Origin: Symsagittifera roscoffensis | Lineage: Eukaryota > Xenacoelomorpha > Acoela > Convolutidae | NCBI RefSeq assembly: GCF_963678635.1 | Contig: NC_087065.1 | Coordinates: 45,105,919-45,169,918 of the forward strand | Direction: 5' to 3' | DNA length: 64,000 nucleotides | In this document: piece by piece, positions 1 to 11,832 of the stretch | Layout of the letters: each line of letters starts with the position of its first letter | Numbering within the stretch: position 1 is the stretch's first letter | The notes under the pieces: generated by a model | What the model saw: the letters and a program-made list of their open reading frames with translations, nothing else | Databases searched by the model: none | What the model was told of the DNA's origin: nothing | Program-made: the position numbers and the translations under genes

Positions 1-20
1 AAATACCTCAGATCAATTGA

Positions 21-182
21 CAAAAAATAAAGCAAAGAAGACCTCCCAAACACCAGAAAATTAGCCCCCAACAACTTTTCACAAAACTCAACCCACTTGT
101 CAAAAAATCAATAAATAACTCGACCACACTTGAATCTCGCCTCAAACAACAAAAAATATTCGACAAAGAAATCATTTCTTAA
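21..182 (+). CDS. C-terminal part of an unknown ORF
   Basis: A frame open for 53 codons runs from an upstream in-frame stop at 18-20 to a TAA at 180-182. It is rich in Lys, Gln, Asn and Ser and I do not recognise it. The TAA directly abuts the ATG of the next small ORF. Its A/C-rich, G-poor composition matches the ORFs that follow, so it is probably the tail of the same virus-like cassette, which may begin outside the window. The stop at 18-20 may be a decay mutation. Confidence 0.25.
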   Translation, partial: QKIKQRRPPKHQKISPQQLFTKLNPLVKKSINNSTTLESRLKQQKIFDKEIIS

Positions 183-335
183 ATGCTCTTCTCTCGATCT
201 GTCAATATCTTTAAAAATACAATTTTCAACATTTTCATAAATTTTTTCATAATACTTAAACTTTTATTCATATTTCTATTTGATACCTTTGAAGCTTTTA
301 TAATAATTTTAATCATTTTTTGCAACATTTTTTAA
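183..335 (+). CDS. Small hydrophobic 50-aa ORF, virus-like cassette
   Basis: The ATG at 183 follows the previous stop with no spacer, and the ORF ends at TAA 333-335. Almost the whole peptide is Ile, Leu and Phe in two hydrophobic stretches (about residues 14-33 and 37-50), so it would be membrane-embedded if made. The stop-start contact and a second small membrane ORF downstream (423-734) suggest a compact multi-ORF arrangement. AT-rich DNA readily produces such peptides by chance, so this is tentative. Confidence 0.25.
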   Translation: MLFSRSVNIFKNTIFNIFINFFIILKLLFIFLFDTFEAFIIILIIFCNIF

Positions 336-422
336 ATTTTCTACTATCTATTTGAAATATATCTCCAACTTTCCCAAATCATTGACCATATTCACAGGTA
401 CGATAACCCAAAGTTTATTTAG

Positions 423-1730
423 ATGATACGAACAATTTTTAGTAGAACAGATATTTTTTTACTATTTGTAATTTTTATAACATTTTTATCATCCCTAATA
501 TTGACAATGTGCAAATGTATAAAAAAGGCAATAATCACATTCGCTTTAGCAACAATCCTTTTATTTCTTTTCATTGAAAAATACTACAATAAACATAATT
601 TTTCCAATAGAAAAAATCAATCAAAATACTTTCAAAAATTGCTAACCAACAATCACAGAATCAGTCTTCACCGACAGCATCCCAAGAAAACCCGACAATA
701 CCTAAAACTGCCCAAAACCCCCATACACTTTTGAAGAACGACACGCTCGCTTATCCGAACCATTAGAACCAGTTCAGCGACAGGCACCCCTAAGTGAACC
801 AACATATAACTTGTACCCAACATTACCACAAGAATTAAGTAGAATAAGAAACATTAGTCAAAACCAAATTACAGTTGAAATAAATAGACAAATTATACAT
901 CCACGACGAAATAGACATTTTCAAACCCCCCGAGTTCATTTTGACATACCCCAATCACCAACACCAATTACTCCAGAAAACCCAAATAGTACATTACCAG
1001 AAACTCCCCCACTCCTTTCACAACGCAGCACCTCAAGTATACCCTCAGATTACTTAGGTTCAACACCAACATCTGAACAAATACGTGAAAATCCCTTTAA
1101 CCCCCCCCCCCCCCCCCCAATCTCACAGCACGACTACCATATTGGACAACGCACTCATTTACACAAGATGAATCAAACTTAGTAAACGACCCAATAGATA
1201 TTTCTACGGATACAACGACATCATCATCACTACCAGAAACCTTATCGCTACCATCAACACTATCATTAAGCCAGATTTCACCGACGCCTTTCCCTTTAAA
1301 TTTTCCAAATAACCTCGACGCTAGATATCGAGAACAATCATCAACAAATATCCCTTTAAAATTAGATTGGAATACATTCACAGCACCCCCACCATTATTT
1401 GGACAACTTCAAGAAAGTAACCGACTCCACAACTGGGCACTAAATAGACTACAATATAGACAAGACATTCACGAAGACATTCGTGATCATAACATCCAAA
1501 TACTCCAACAAAATAGTCTACAATTAAAATTCGAAATCACGGTTAAATTAAACAACATTACTCAACATCCCTATCCATTAAACCCACCAAATATAACAGC
1601 TCAATCCCTACCACCACCGTTTATAACAACTGAAGTGATATACAAATACGACAGATATACCAAAAAGACAATTGGTTACATCACATTTTATAACCCATAC
1701 TCAGGATTGTCATACACATCTATATTCTGA
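423..1730 (+). pseudogene. Pro/Ser/Thr-rich virus-like ORF with N-terminal membrane segments, frameshifted
   Basis: An ORF from ATG 423 begins with about 60 residues holding two hydrophobic segments, followed by a basic, Asn/Lys/Gln-rich part. Around 715 the reading continues in the next frame (733-1182) with Pro, Ser and Thr-rich sequence. A run of 15 C at about 1103-1117 then moves the frame again, and it continues to TGA 1728-1730. That last part has an Asp/His/Asn/Gln-rich helix-like stretch and a Pro/Tyr-rich end. Composition stays the same across the shifts, which supports one decayed gene of about 430 codons. The C run may also be a sequencing-length error. No family was recognised. 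Position just upstream of an envelope-like gene could suit a structural or accessory protein, but that is inference. Confidence 0.4.
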
Positions 1731-4319
1731 AAATTTTAATTTTTCTCCAACTCCTTTTTCTAATAACCTCCAATGAAAACATAAACCCTTCCCCCCGCAC
1801 AGGACCCCATGATTTATTAGTAACACATTACGATTGTGAAGAAATCGAACAAAAAACACTACACAAATATGCAATAAATCAAGTATCACAATGCGAAACA
1901 GAACCACAAGCCATAGAAACTACAAATGTAATAGCGACACTCTATTCAAAAGCCCGAGCAACAACAGTCGCAGGATATAAATTTACAGCAACATTTTCCG
2001 AAAATAAAGTACACTGTTAACAAGTTTCAGACGGAAATAAAAACCGACTTGATCACGAATCATTCTACCAAAGTAATATAGAACGACTTCTACATCTTAA
2101 TCCTGATAATTGTAAGAACGAACTACTCAGACTAAACATCACAAGAAACAAAAACACGGACAAAAAAATAGTACGTTTTCAAGTCTTTGCCGATTCTGTA
2201 CATCAAGCAGAACTTGAAAGATATCAAGGACATATAAAACTAGATGAAAAATACCCATACAAGGGCGCACACGGAAGATTAACTTATAACATACACGATA
2301 AACACTGGATACCACACATTGGAATAAATAATCCCTCAAACTGCAAAGCAGACACAAAAAATAAAGGATATCAAGAAATAATGTTTTTCGATTGGAAAAT
2401 ACAACTCGAAAAAGTACAACTCACACGAGATTTATCAGACAACACAATGATCTATCAAGGAATTAGATTACCTTGCAAAAACGATCAAGGTTATTGTGAC
2501 CCTACAACACGGACACAAGCAACAATTGTTTGGTTTCCCGAAGATACATGCACAACATTTCAAGTAGCAAAAATACACGCTCGAATGATAAAATTTCACG
2601 AAAAACATTTTATGGAATCAATTCCATACGAACAAGTAAATCCATCCCGAAAACAAAGTACTGATTTTAGAAATATCTATAATATAGAAAATAAATTAAC
2701 ACGTTTCCAAATCTATCAAGAAACAGAAATTGCATGCAAATACAGAAACCCACTTTACAAAACACAAAATTCTGAAATACTAGTTGAATACGGAAAAGGT
2801 TTCGACATGACCACTGGAAAAATAAAATTTGACCCTTATGCCACAGGTCACCCTCTAAACGAAGGTAAATCATACATACCAGTTAACTTTCAAAAAAGCA
2901 CAGGTCAACCTGGTGGAAAACTAAAGCCACATGACAGTAGAAGCACACCTTTACAAGAACTATCACTAAAGAATAACACCTTTTCTGGTAATATCCACCA
3001 CGATATTCACTTAGATATGAAGTTAGACTACACAATTAGCCGAATTTTTTAAGAAATGTCACTCTCCGAGTTAGAAACACTTCACCAATTATGCGAATTA
3101 GAACGGACACAAATCCTACAATCACTCGCACTAGCAGTATTAAAAATACCCTACGCAGGATACTTATTGTCAGGAAACAGATCAAATTTTTTTGACTACG
3201 AAGGAAATATTTTATGGTTTTATACTTGTACCAAAAACGTATCACCACTCTATGTTTTTGAAGATAAACTTTGTTATAAAAGAATCCCTATATTCTATAA
3301 AAATAAAGTACTTTTTGTTGACACACTTTCAAGACGAACATATTTTTGGGATACCGCAGTCCCATGTGGATCACAAAATAGCCACAATGTAGTACAATTG
3401 AATCCTGATGAAGATAATTACTATCTCCTTACTCCTTACCCTACGTTAATGCAATCACTCAAAAAAATTTCACCCGAAAGCATCAGAGCTATTGCTCGTA
3501 ACCCAAATATTTACAATCAATTGGAATATATTCTAAATCAGATATCCAACACCACATTAGAACACAACAATTCCAAGAATTATTAACACAAATGGACACT
3601 ATACAAAGACAGTCAATTGATCAAAATTTAAGAAAACTTGCCGAAACCGCAGGATTTGCAGATATTTATACACAAGATTATAGCGGATATTTTAAAGACA
3701 TTAAAGACTATATATATCTAAACGGTGAAAGATACAGACCACAAGATATTTCACCTATAAATATTTTCAGTTTTGTCAACCTTAACAATGAAATTCTAGA
3801 ACCTATTACATCTTAGAAAAATTAACTATCTTATACGCAATGTTAAACTTTATAGGACTTCTTTTCTCACTCTTAAAAGGAATCTATAACACATGCGCTA
3901 TACACACACAAGTAAATAGACAAGCAAGTGTAGCACGCATACTGTTTTCAGGATTTTTTGGAATTTTTTCATCATCAATAAACAAAATACTTCTAGACGC
4001 ACAAATAAAAGAATATAACACAAAAATAGCGACAAGACAGAACACTTACGACGAAGAACATAATAATATAGAATTAACACCTACCGCACCACAGTTGCCA
4101 CCCCTACCACAAAACAATCCATTATCATTAGTCCCACGTAATTTCCGACATCTAGCAATAACAAATAACCCAAATTCTAGACCAAATATACCACAAAGTC
4201 CCATACAGCATATAATGACACATCATCCACAAGATGATAATGCATACGAACAAATTATAGAACAACCCCAAACCACCACTTTTCAGTCTCAAAATAATCA
4301 TTTTTTTAGCCCACGATGA
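1730..4319 (+). pseudogene. Envelope glycoprotein-like gene (class III / chuvirus-like), broken
   Basis: The main frame is open from about 1730 to 3586 apart from stops at 2018-2020 and 3050-3052. It then moves frame near 3550 (continuing to 3816) and near 3815 (continuing to 4319). Visible order: a hydrophobic signal-like segment (about 1733-1775); a Cys-containing ectodomain with spaced Cys, Trp and Gly and an N-terminal cysteine pattern; a helix-prone stretch before the membrane (about 3560-3650); a hydrophobic anchor region (about 3830-3990); and a Pro/Asn/Gln-rich cytoplasmic tail. No initiating ATG precedes the signal-like segment in frame, so expression may have used splicing or an upstream start. 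The pattern resembles the glycoproteins shared by chuviruses and env-bearing BEL/Pao-type retroelements; this is family knowledge applied by eye. The breaks mean no intact product. Confidence 0.45.
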
Positions 4320-6100
4320 GCCGACAACTTGGATCCCTACACCGCTCAAATTCCCACCCAGCCAACCTCCAAACTCCAATCCCAATAATCCCACTTTTTG
4401 CTTTCCCAACACCCAATTTTCCAATTATTAATATATCATCAAGCACGAATTCGAATACTAACTCAGATATTTCAGTCTTATACTCTATCTCACAATTTAA
4501 TAACCCTAATATAGAAACCCCTGACAAATTTGCAGATTCCGAACCATCTCCATCAAATAATTTTCAGACAGAACACTTACGTAGACCCCCTTTTCAAGCA
4601 ATCCCGACAAATAATTCACTCCCATCCGTTTCCACTCCTTCTTATGCTTCGCAAGTGACCCCAACCTACTCCCCACTTCATTCCGACCGATCATATAATA
4701 GTTCTCCAGATACCCCCCAAATTTCCCAGGAACTAGATAATTTTATTACCCTACAACAACTGTTAATACACCCTAACACCCTCACAGTACATCAACTTTC
4801 ATCCACAATAGAAACCTCAAACCCATCTACTCCTACACCTTCCTCAGCTTACACTGCATCATCAGCACAATTATCCACATCCACCGAAACCCCTAGTAGC
4901 ACTAACCGAGCTTATCGCACTTTTAAAAGAAAATTCCCAAATCATCCATTCCCGACCAAACCAGGAACAGCCTGCGAATATATTTATCACCCACGACAAA
5001 CCAACACGAAAGATTTTCTAGCAATCACCTTACCCTCATTTCCACAATACACTTTAAATACACCTAACGACACTAATGACACACGAAGTTTCGTAGATGA
5101 ACATGTTTTAATGCCCACACTTCATTGGACAGCTTATTATCATTTTACTAACCCCCTTTGCCTGCCACTTTCTTGTACTCATGACGACATAGAAAAGAAC
5201 AAAAATATGTTATATAGACTCACCGCAACACTAACACCTAGACAATTTTTACTTATGTAGCATATAAAAAATTACTAAAAACATTCACTGCACCCCGAGC
5301 TAACGAATTTACAATAGAATATTACGACTATAATATCGTCTGAACTAATCAAGACCAATTTTTAGATGAAGATCTCTTCGCTAACCCACAACTATCAGAA
5401 AAATTCTTCATCAAAACGTCATATGTATTCACACTTAATATTTTCGATAGAAAATATGATCACATCATTTCTGAAGCACTAAATGATATTCAAGCTTACG
5501 AAAGTTTCAAACACAAATTTCAGTTATTTTCACTAACCTTTCACTTCCTTGCACCACATGAACGCGATTCGCACTGTTCCCACGATATTATGTTACGCAC
5601 TAAACAAACTCACACATATACATACTATCGTTTCATACAAAATCATTTTGATAGGCATACCCCATCAAGACAACCACACCATCGTTTTCAGTTTCTTAAC
5701 TCAAAATACAAATCACCATTTTTCCTTAATTTCACTGATTGCATCAAAGATACTAACCTCCACAGTAACACAAATGTATATATTTTGTCCCTTCACGAAG
5801 ACCTTTAACGCCGAAGAATCCAGACCCTTCCTTATCCCGCATGAATTTATCCAGCCTATAGAAATACCAATATTGAAATTCATTCTCAATACTAAATATA
5901 ATCATAAAATATATAACCTCATTCAAAACACACCTTACGAGTTTGTAGTAGGCACCGAAGAACTAAGAACCATTAAAGCACTTCAATTGCTTTGGCCACT
6001 GCTCCAAACTAAAAACATCATTCGCATACTAGCCAAATTACTAACAACATCAGATATGATACACGACATCTTCCCCCACGGCTTTTTCCCAGATGATTAA
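4316..6100 (+). pseudogene. Unknown protein downstream of envelope-like gene, frameshifted
   Basis: The start ATG overlaps the preceding stop as ATGA at 4316-4319. Residues 1 to about 200 are low-complexity Ser, Thr, Pro and Asn. From about 4915 the sequence looks globular (Tyr, Phe, His, Leu). The first frame ends at 5260, and similar-quality coding sequence continues in another frame from about 5245, through a TGA at 5341-5343, to about 5570. It then continues in a third frame (5549-6100) to TAA 6098-6100. The constant codon flavour across the shifts argues for one gene of about 590 codons. I recognise no domain. A consensus splice donor follows the stop at once. It could be a virus-specific accessory protein or a diverged structural protein. 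Confidence 0.4.
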
Positions 6101-6103
6101 CAG

Positions 6104-6187
6104 GTAAGTATAATTTAAAATACTCTTCACTAATAAATTTAAATTAGTACTAACATTTTTCTATCAATGTTTGATTTATATTTCTAG
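6104..6187 (+). other. Possible short intron after the last cassette ORF
   Basis: The sequence CAG|GTAAGTA begins three bases after the stop codon, and a pyrimidine-rich TATTTCTAG acceptor ends at 6187. That would make an 84-bp intron in a 3' untranslated region. Both sites match consensus; no transcript evidence is available. Confidence 0.3.
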
Positions 6188-8200
6188 TCTTCACACCACG
6201 ATCATCTACAAAACAGAAAATAAAAATAAAAAATACAAACTTGTTAAAATTCTTCTAAAATTTATTAAAATCTTGCACTAAATAATGTAATAAAATTCAT
6301 ACCAAATGTAGTAAATTAATCTATAAACTATTTTCCCATGAAGCAGTAAAATTCAATACGATGAAAATTTGTAACTTTAAAATTTCCCTCAAACGCAGTA
6401 AAATTAAAATTCTATGTAATAAATTAATAAAATGAAAATGCAGTACTAACCTTTTGATATTTTCATTCAATCGCACAGGAATTCTATCCAAACTCGCACA
6501 GCTCGTCCACGAAACATTGTTTAAATAATGATTTTACGTTTCAAGTTTTCACACTCAACAACTCTAACACACGATAACAAGTTTCAAATTTTCCTTTAAC
6601 CCGGTTGGAAAAGAATTATATACTAAACCAAACTAACCAACGCAGCTTACTAAACACCACAAATCAGAAAATAACAGCATGACTAAGAAAAAGAAACCAA
6701 CGGTACCCAAACCGGATTAACCCAGTTTAAAACTGGATAATTTATTCTTTTGAAGACTATTATAAAGTCTAAGAAAGAAATAATAAAACACAAAAAAGTC
6801 GCAAGACAAATCCATACCGAAAACAATTTGATTTTTGAAAAAGGACACAACCAAAGTAACATAAGAAAGACCAACATAAACCCAACATAAAACGTTATCA
6901 CATAACAGGACCTCTCAAAGAAACAGCACGAAATCATACTCCCACTCCTGGCCTAACCCACCAGAGAGGACGTCCTGAGCATGCTCTATAGCCGGCCTAA
7001 CCCACCGCGCTACATCCACGCTTTGTGACCACACTTCTATTTTTAATAAGAGGTACTCAAGGGTGAGTAACTCTTCAAAATAACCGAACTAAAACAAAAC
7101 GCTTTTGTGAAAACAACTAACTAAATTCATGAATAAAAAACCGAACTAACATAATTTTATAAAATGTAAATCATACTTTGCAGTATATAGATTAACACAC
7201 AACAACAAAGTAGAACATCCAAAGACCAGATAATCCCATCACACTCGAACAAAGAATGGCTAATCACAACCGATATGCCGTCCACAATCACAACTCAAAT
7301 GATTTAGAGTACGACTTGACTTCGCAGAAAAGGACTTCATTGAACTAGACCAATGACCCTCTCGATGTTCAAGTATACGTACAGATCCGAGTTACGAGGC
7401 ATCCCTTCCACACTCGATCTCCACGCCATTCCCAGACGAGGTTGAACACAAAACAAGTTCTCTACATAATACAGAAAAACCCGTCATAGCAAATCATTTT
7501 GAAATCAGATTGATTTCATTGGGGATCACAGTCGTTGTCACAAGACGACGCAACGATTGTATGTCCCTAACTCCAGCGTCCTGGAACTTCTTTAACAAGA
7601 GGAACCCGACAAGAATATGATGATCGCCAAATACCAACGTTCATCATTCATCCTTTGAATTGCAGAAAGATAATTCTAAAAAACTCTGTAAAACCCGGAT
7701 GGGTGGAACCTGATCTAAACTACTTTTTATAATTGAATAAATTGGATATTTTACCACTGTAAAATATTTAATTTTAACCAATCATAATCCATCTAACCAA
7801 CAACCCACTTTTTGTAAGTACTGAAATTACTTGTAATTTCAGCACCAGAGAGATTTGAATTTAACTTAGAAGTTAGGTTGCCTCTCCGAGAGAACTTCAG
7901 CAGCCGCATAAAACCAGTATACCCTAGATCTTTTGAGCCTAGTAGAGACTAGTTAAACACCCTGAGACTAGTAAGTATAAGAGTAAGATTAGGATCGGTA
8001 TTAGACTAAGAAGTTGCACGAATCTATCCGGCCGAAAATAAGATAGCGTGACGAGCAGACGGTGTACCCTATCCGAAATTACTCTATGAGTTAACCACAT
8101 CGGTCATAACTCAATATATGTGACGGCTACGACAATAGCCTTCTGCATAAGGATCCAGTCATTTTACCCATGTATTACAACCTGGCCGAAACAAAATTTC
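6188..8200. other. Gene-free AT-rich region, possible LTR or UTR material
   Basis: No convincing ORF is present. A 13-bp phrase on the - strand (GGTGGGTTAGGCC) occurs twice at about 6945-7005, one copy within a vaguely tRNA-like context. An AATAAA lies near 7735. The A/C strand bias of the cassette fades after about 7200. A long terminal repeat of the upstream cassette would be expected here if it is a retroelement, but no second copy is in the window to prove it. Confidence 0.3.
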
Positions 8201-8672
8201 AAGGCCTTTGCCGAAACAAAACTTCAAAACATCGTTTTCAGTGATTAACCACCAGACCGACGATGACATCTTTTCCAATCATCCCCTCTCAAAATCAATT
8301 AAACATGGAAAAGTTTTAAGAGTTTCTATTGCAACATCAATGTTCAAAGGAAACCCTTACAACAAAAATCTGCTATTTGAACCTGATCGAAATAGTTAGA
8401 CATTTCGAAAACACCACATCAGACGTTGAAGCCATTTTTAAACAGAATGCTATCATCGAAAAGTATTGTAGCTTTTTCTTCCATCGATTCAAGAAGATGC
8501 TTTTGATAATCAAAGTATCAGTTATACGCTTCACAAAACCTCCTAAAACACTTATCTGGAGTTCGCTTTTCTCATTTTGTCTTCAAAATCTTTTTAAAAA
8601 ATCAAAGACAAGCTCTTTTTGTGTGACAGCACCGCTAATGTTGGCATCAAAAGAAGATTTTATAAAATTAGA

Positions 8673-8789
8673 TTTATTATCAAAATATGGTGGGGGAAGA
8701 CCTGAGACATGCATAAACGTGCGTTTCAGGGCCTGAAACGCACGTTTATGCATGTCTCAGGTCTTCCCCCACCATATTTTGATAATAAA
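8673..8789. repeat. Near-perfect palindrome: 58-bp arms, 1-bp centre
   Basis: The left arm 8673-8730 is the exact reverse complement of the right arm 8732-8789, with a single G at 8731 between them. I checked all 58 positions by eye. A partial third copy of the left arm lies at 8812-8855 with one mismatch, and the base-pairing AACCAAAA...TTGGTT segment sits between. Such an exact hairpin is either very recent or an artefact. Confidence 0.9.
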
Positions 8790-8811
8790 ACCAAAAACTT
8801 TATAAATTGGT

Positions 8812-8855
8812 TTTATTATCAAAATATGCTGGGGGAAGACCTGAGACATGCATAA
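8812..8855 (+). repeat. Direct partial third copy of the palindrome arm
   Basis: The sequence repeats the left arm from TTTATTATC through GCATAAA with one G-to-C change, then diverges into AATTTGATT. It is probably the original locus, with the palindrome created by an inverted duplication of it. Confidence 0.8.
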
Positions 8856-8990
8856 AATTTGATTAAATCGCCCTTCCGAGAAAACCAACAGCATCCACAG
8901 TAGACATAGAATGCGGAATGCAAATATAAAAACAAGCAAAAAAAATCGCAAAATCAACTTCAAATTCTTTTTTGAGGTAGAATACACGTG

Positions 8991-10149
8991 TATACGTTTC
9001 TTACAGCTTATGTTTTAATTTAACTAAAACTGTTCATGCATCCAGACTTGACCGACTCACCAAAGAACATCAGAAAAACAATCCCATGGCAGTCTCAGAT
9101 TGACAACGACAACACTAAGCCATCTTTTTAAGCAACATTTTGCGGCTAAGGCTCGTGGCAACGCGGATAAGACAACGACAACATTTACCTTGTTGGGAAA
9201 CGACTAGCTCATTTTTCAGTTTAGCAGATTCAATTTTACCCAACTCCGCAATCTTCATGCTATCTGGCAAGAAAAAAAGAAAACTACAGAAGTGACTACA
9301 AACAAAGTGACTTCAGCAGACTACAAAAATCAATTATACTGTCGAACAGGTTTTTGAATAGTTCATCAGGTCAGCTCACCTTATTGAAACTTGTGTTTGA
9401 AAATTTCTGAAATATTTGTGCGCCTAGCAAGGTCAAGAAAAAATTACCTATATACCTCAATATTTTGATGTCTTGAGGTTCCGATGACACCTAAATACTA
9501 GTTTTCCGCGTGGAATGAAAACTTTTAGAAAAATCATACGAACTGTCAGCCATTTGAAACTGGGGGAGTTTCAATATACATTACAGACATCGAAGCAGAT
9601 TTGAGATGAAATTAGGCAGTGGTCTGCTAATTATTAGCAGAAAATATTTAGCTTTGGCTGAACCGGTGATTGTGTTTTTTTTAAGACATACAGGCAAAAG
9701 ATTTCCAAGAAAGATTTGCGTCAACAGTTGATTTGGAAAAGCTTTGAAAATAAACGATTTAGCGCAGCTGCAGCATCGAATCATTGGTCTTGATGCTTCA
9801 AAATTTTTTGAGAAAAATGAAGCTTTCACGTTTGATCAAGGATTCGAAAACTGTTCTAAATCAATAGCTGGCCGTGGATCCAGTGATGAGGTAAAGAGAG
9901 TTCATTGCACCACAGAAAACTGGACTGAAAATGTTGGTCTGAAAAATGATTTTTTTGTAATTAAATTTTTTGCCTCATAATTCTTAGATTTCCAAAAGAG
10001 AAAGGTTTCTTCCTGAAACTTTTTTTTAGCGGCAAGCACATCTCAGCTGATTGTTGCATGCTGGTTGCAATTTTCTGACACAAGTAGGTCTTTTCTGAGC
10101 AGGGTCTTTAAAAAAAAAATTTTAAGTAAAGTTAGGCTGTGCTTGACCC
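8991..10149. other. No recognisable gene
   Basis: AT-rich sequence with only short open stretches, of which 9744-9980 (+, 78 codons) is the most protein-like. It has no recognisable domain or start context. The stretch ends at the first assembly gap. Confidence 0.3.
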
Positions 10150-10349
10150 NNNNNNNNNNNNNNNNNNNNNNNNNNNNNNNNNNNNNNNNNNNNNNNNNNN
10201 NNNNNNNNNNNNNNNNNNNNNNNNNNNNNNNNNNNNNNNNNNNNNNNNNNNNNNNNNNNNNNNNNNNNNNNNNNNNNNNNNNNNNNNNNNNNNNNNNNNN
10301 NNNNNNNNNNNNNNNNNNNNNNNNNNNNNNNNNNNNNNNNNNNNNNNNN
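10150..10349. other. Assembly gap, 200 N
   Basis: Exactly 200 N, a conventional placeholder length. True size and content are unknown. Confidence 0.98.
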
Positions 10350-10799
10350 ACAATGCGAAAAAGAGCATTTAATAATCATAGCTTACAATAAAATCAGGCT
10401 TACAATAAAAAAGTCACTAACTTTCGTACAATTTATAACCCTGTCTGAAGCTTGAAAGAAAGCCGTTAGACCAAATAACCCGTTTTCAATAGTCTTCAAA
10501 CATATTTAAATTCAAACAGCATATGAAACTTTGAACAAATTAACGGCATCGGTCAAATCTTGCTTATTCCATAGTTTTTTTGAAAAAAAAATGTAATTTG
10601 AGCACTCAATTCTGGGAATTTGGAGATGTGCGATAGTTGCTGAAAATTGCTTTTTTTTGTTAAGCCAATTAGGTCAAAAACCTTAAGAAATGAGGCCCGA
10701 GCCGACAAAATTGATCATACAGTTGCATACTTTGGTCGTCTAATTTTTAGCATCCAATAGCTGTCCTTATTACGTTTTTTTTTTGTTGAGTATAAAATT

Positions 10800-11256
10800 A
10801 AACAAGACTGCTCGTATCACTGCGAAGCTTTGAATGTTCTGGGTATATTTTGAGTCTAAGAAACAGTGTTCGCTTTTAAAAATGATGGGTTTTTTATACA
10901 TCAGCGCAATATAAAATACAAAGTGATAGATTTCGTTCCTGGTATCTTAGAAACTATGACAAAAAGCCGGTTTTAACGATTTTGGAACGAATTTTATGAC
11001 GAAATAATACTGCGTTAACGTATTTTAATGACGAACTATACTGCGTTAGCTATCCCAAATTGACCATACTGGCAATCTTTAAACCCTCATAACTTATGAA
11101 AAAAGAACACTGGTAAAATATCACAACATTCTTTTTTGGCTGATTTAAAAAAAATCTATCACAAATTCTTAGTTAAGAATTCAAAATTTGTCTGATGAGA
11201 ATAAAACCACCCAGAGCACAAATATTCCGTTACTTTCGTTACGAAAGTCGGAACAA
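10800..11256 (+). mobile_element. Family A element, copy 1
   Basis: Begins ACAAGACTGCTCGTATC, followed by a decayed form of the TCAGGGCGAAGCCCTGA hairpin. It ends with the ACTTTCGTTACGAAAGT palindrome and CGGAACAA. Internally it has the family's CGCG-rich palindromic patch and a late GAGCACAAATATTCCGTTAC block. No coding capacity. It is followed 80 bp later by a second copy in the same direction. Confidence 0.75.
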
Positions 11257-11338
11257 TAACAGAGTTTATTATTTTAAAACACCAAAGGAAACTTTTTCTC
11301 TGCTATCTGAACAATATCAATGATTTAAGTTCAAAGCA

Positions 11339-11832
11339 ATAACAAGAATGCTCGTATCAGGGCGAAGCCTTGAATGTTCCGACTACCTTCTAAAGCCTTT
11401 GGAGCAGTAATGACATGAAAAAATTTAAATGTAAAAAAATTTTAAATTAAGGAAATTTGAGATTTTTTGTAAAAATCATTTCCCCACATGCCCTATTAAG
11501 TACAAAGTGATAGATTTCGCACCTAGAAACATCTCAAAAATGGCAAATAAGCTTAGTTCAACCAATTTGGAACGATTTTTAAGACGGTTAGATCTATCGC
11601 GAAATATATCGCGTGTTAATAGTATCGAGTTGCCAATCTTTAAACATTAATAACTTTACAAAAAATAATCACAGGTGAAATATCTTTTTGAATTTAAGCT
11701 CAGGATAACAGTACCTTTTGAATGATAAAAAAATTCTTCAAAAATGGCTAGTTAAAAAGTCGAAAATTGTCTGAAGAAAAAAACCCACCTCGAGCACAAA
11801 TTTCCGTTACTTTCGTACGAAAGTCGGAACAA
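11339..11832 (+). mobile_element. Family A element, copy 2
   Basis: Near full-length copy of about 494 bp with ACAAGAATGCTCGTATCAGGG at the left and the CTTTCGTACGAAAGTCGGAACAA end at the right. The middle has the CGCGAAATATATCGCG palindrome. Non-coding. Confidence 0.8.

Larger units (their letters stand above)
8208..8990 (+). other. Unrecognised ORF fragments around a palindrome
   Basis: Two overlapping open stretches (8208-8399 and 8329-8736, both +) have a mixed, protein-like composition but match no family I know. The second reads into the palindrome at 8673-8789. After the palindrome the sequence of its left arm resumes once more and continues past 8855 with readable codons. This suggests the palindrome interrupted an older coding-like sequence. 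A decayed transposon ORF is possible. Confidence 0.2.

Noticed and set aside
1097-1381. Minus-strand ORF with a Gly-rich end
   Set aside because: Shadow of the plus-strand Pro/Ser/Thr-rich gene; the Gly run is the C tract read backwards.
9744-9980. 78-codon protein-like ORF before the first gap
   Set aside because: No recognisable family, no splice or promoter context; could not be told from chance.
10065-10391. ORFs running through the first N gap
   Set aside because: The N placeholder is translated as open sequence; no real coding evidence on either side.
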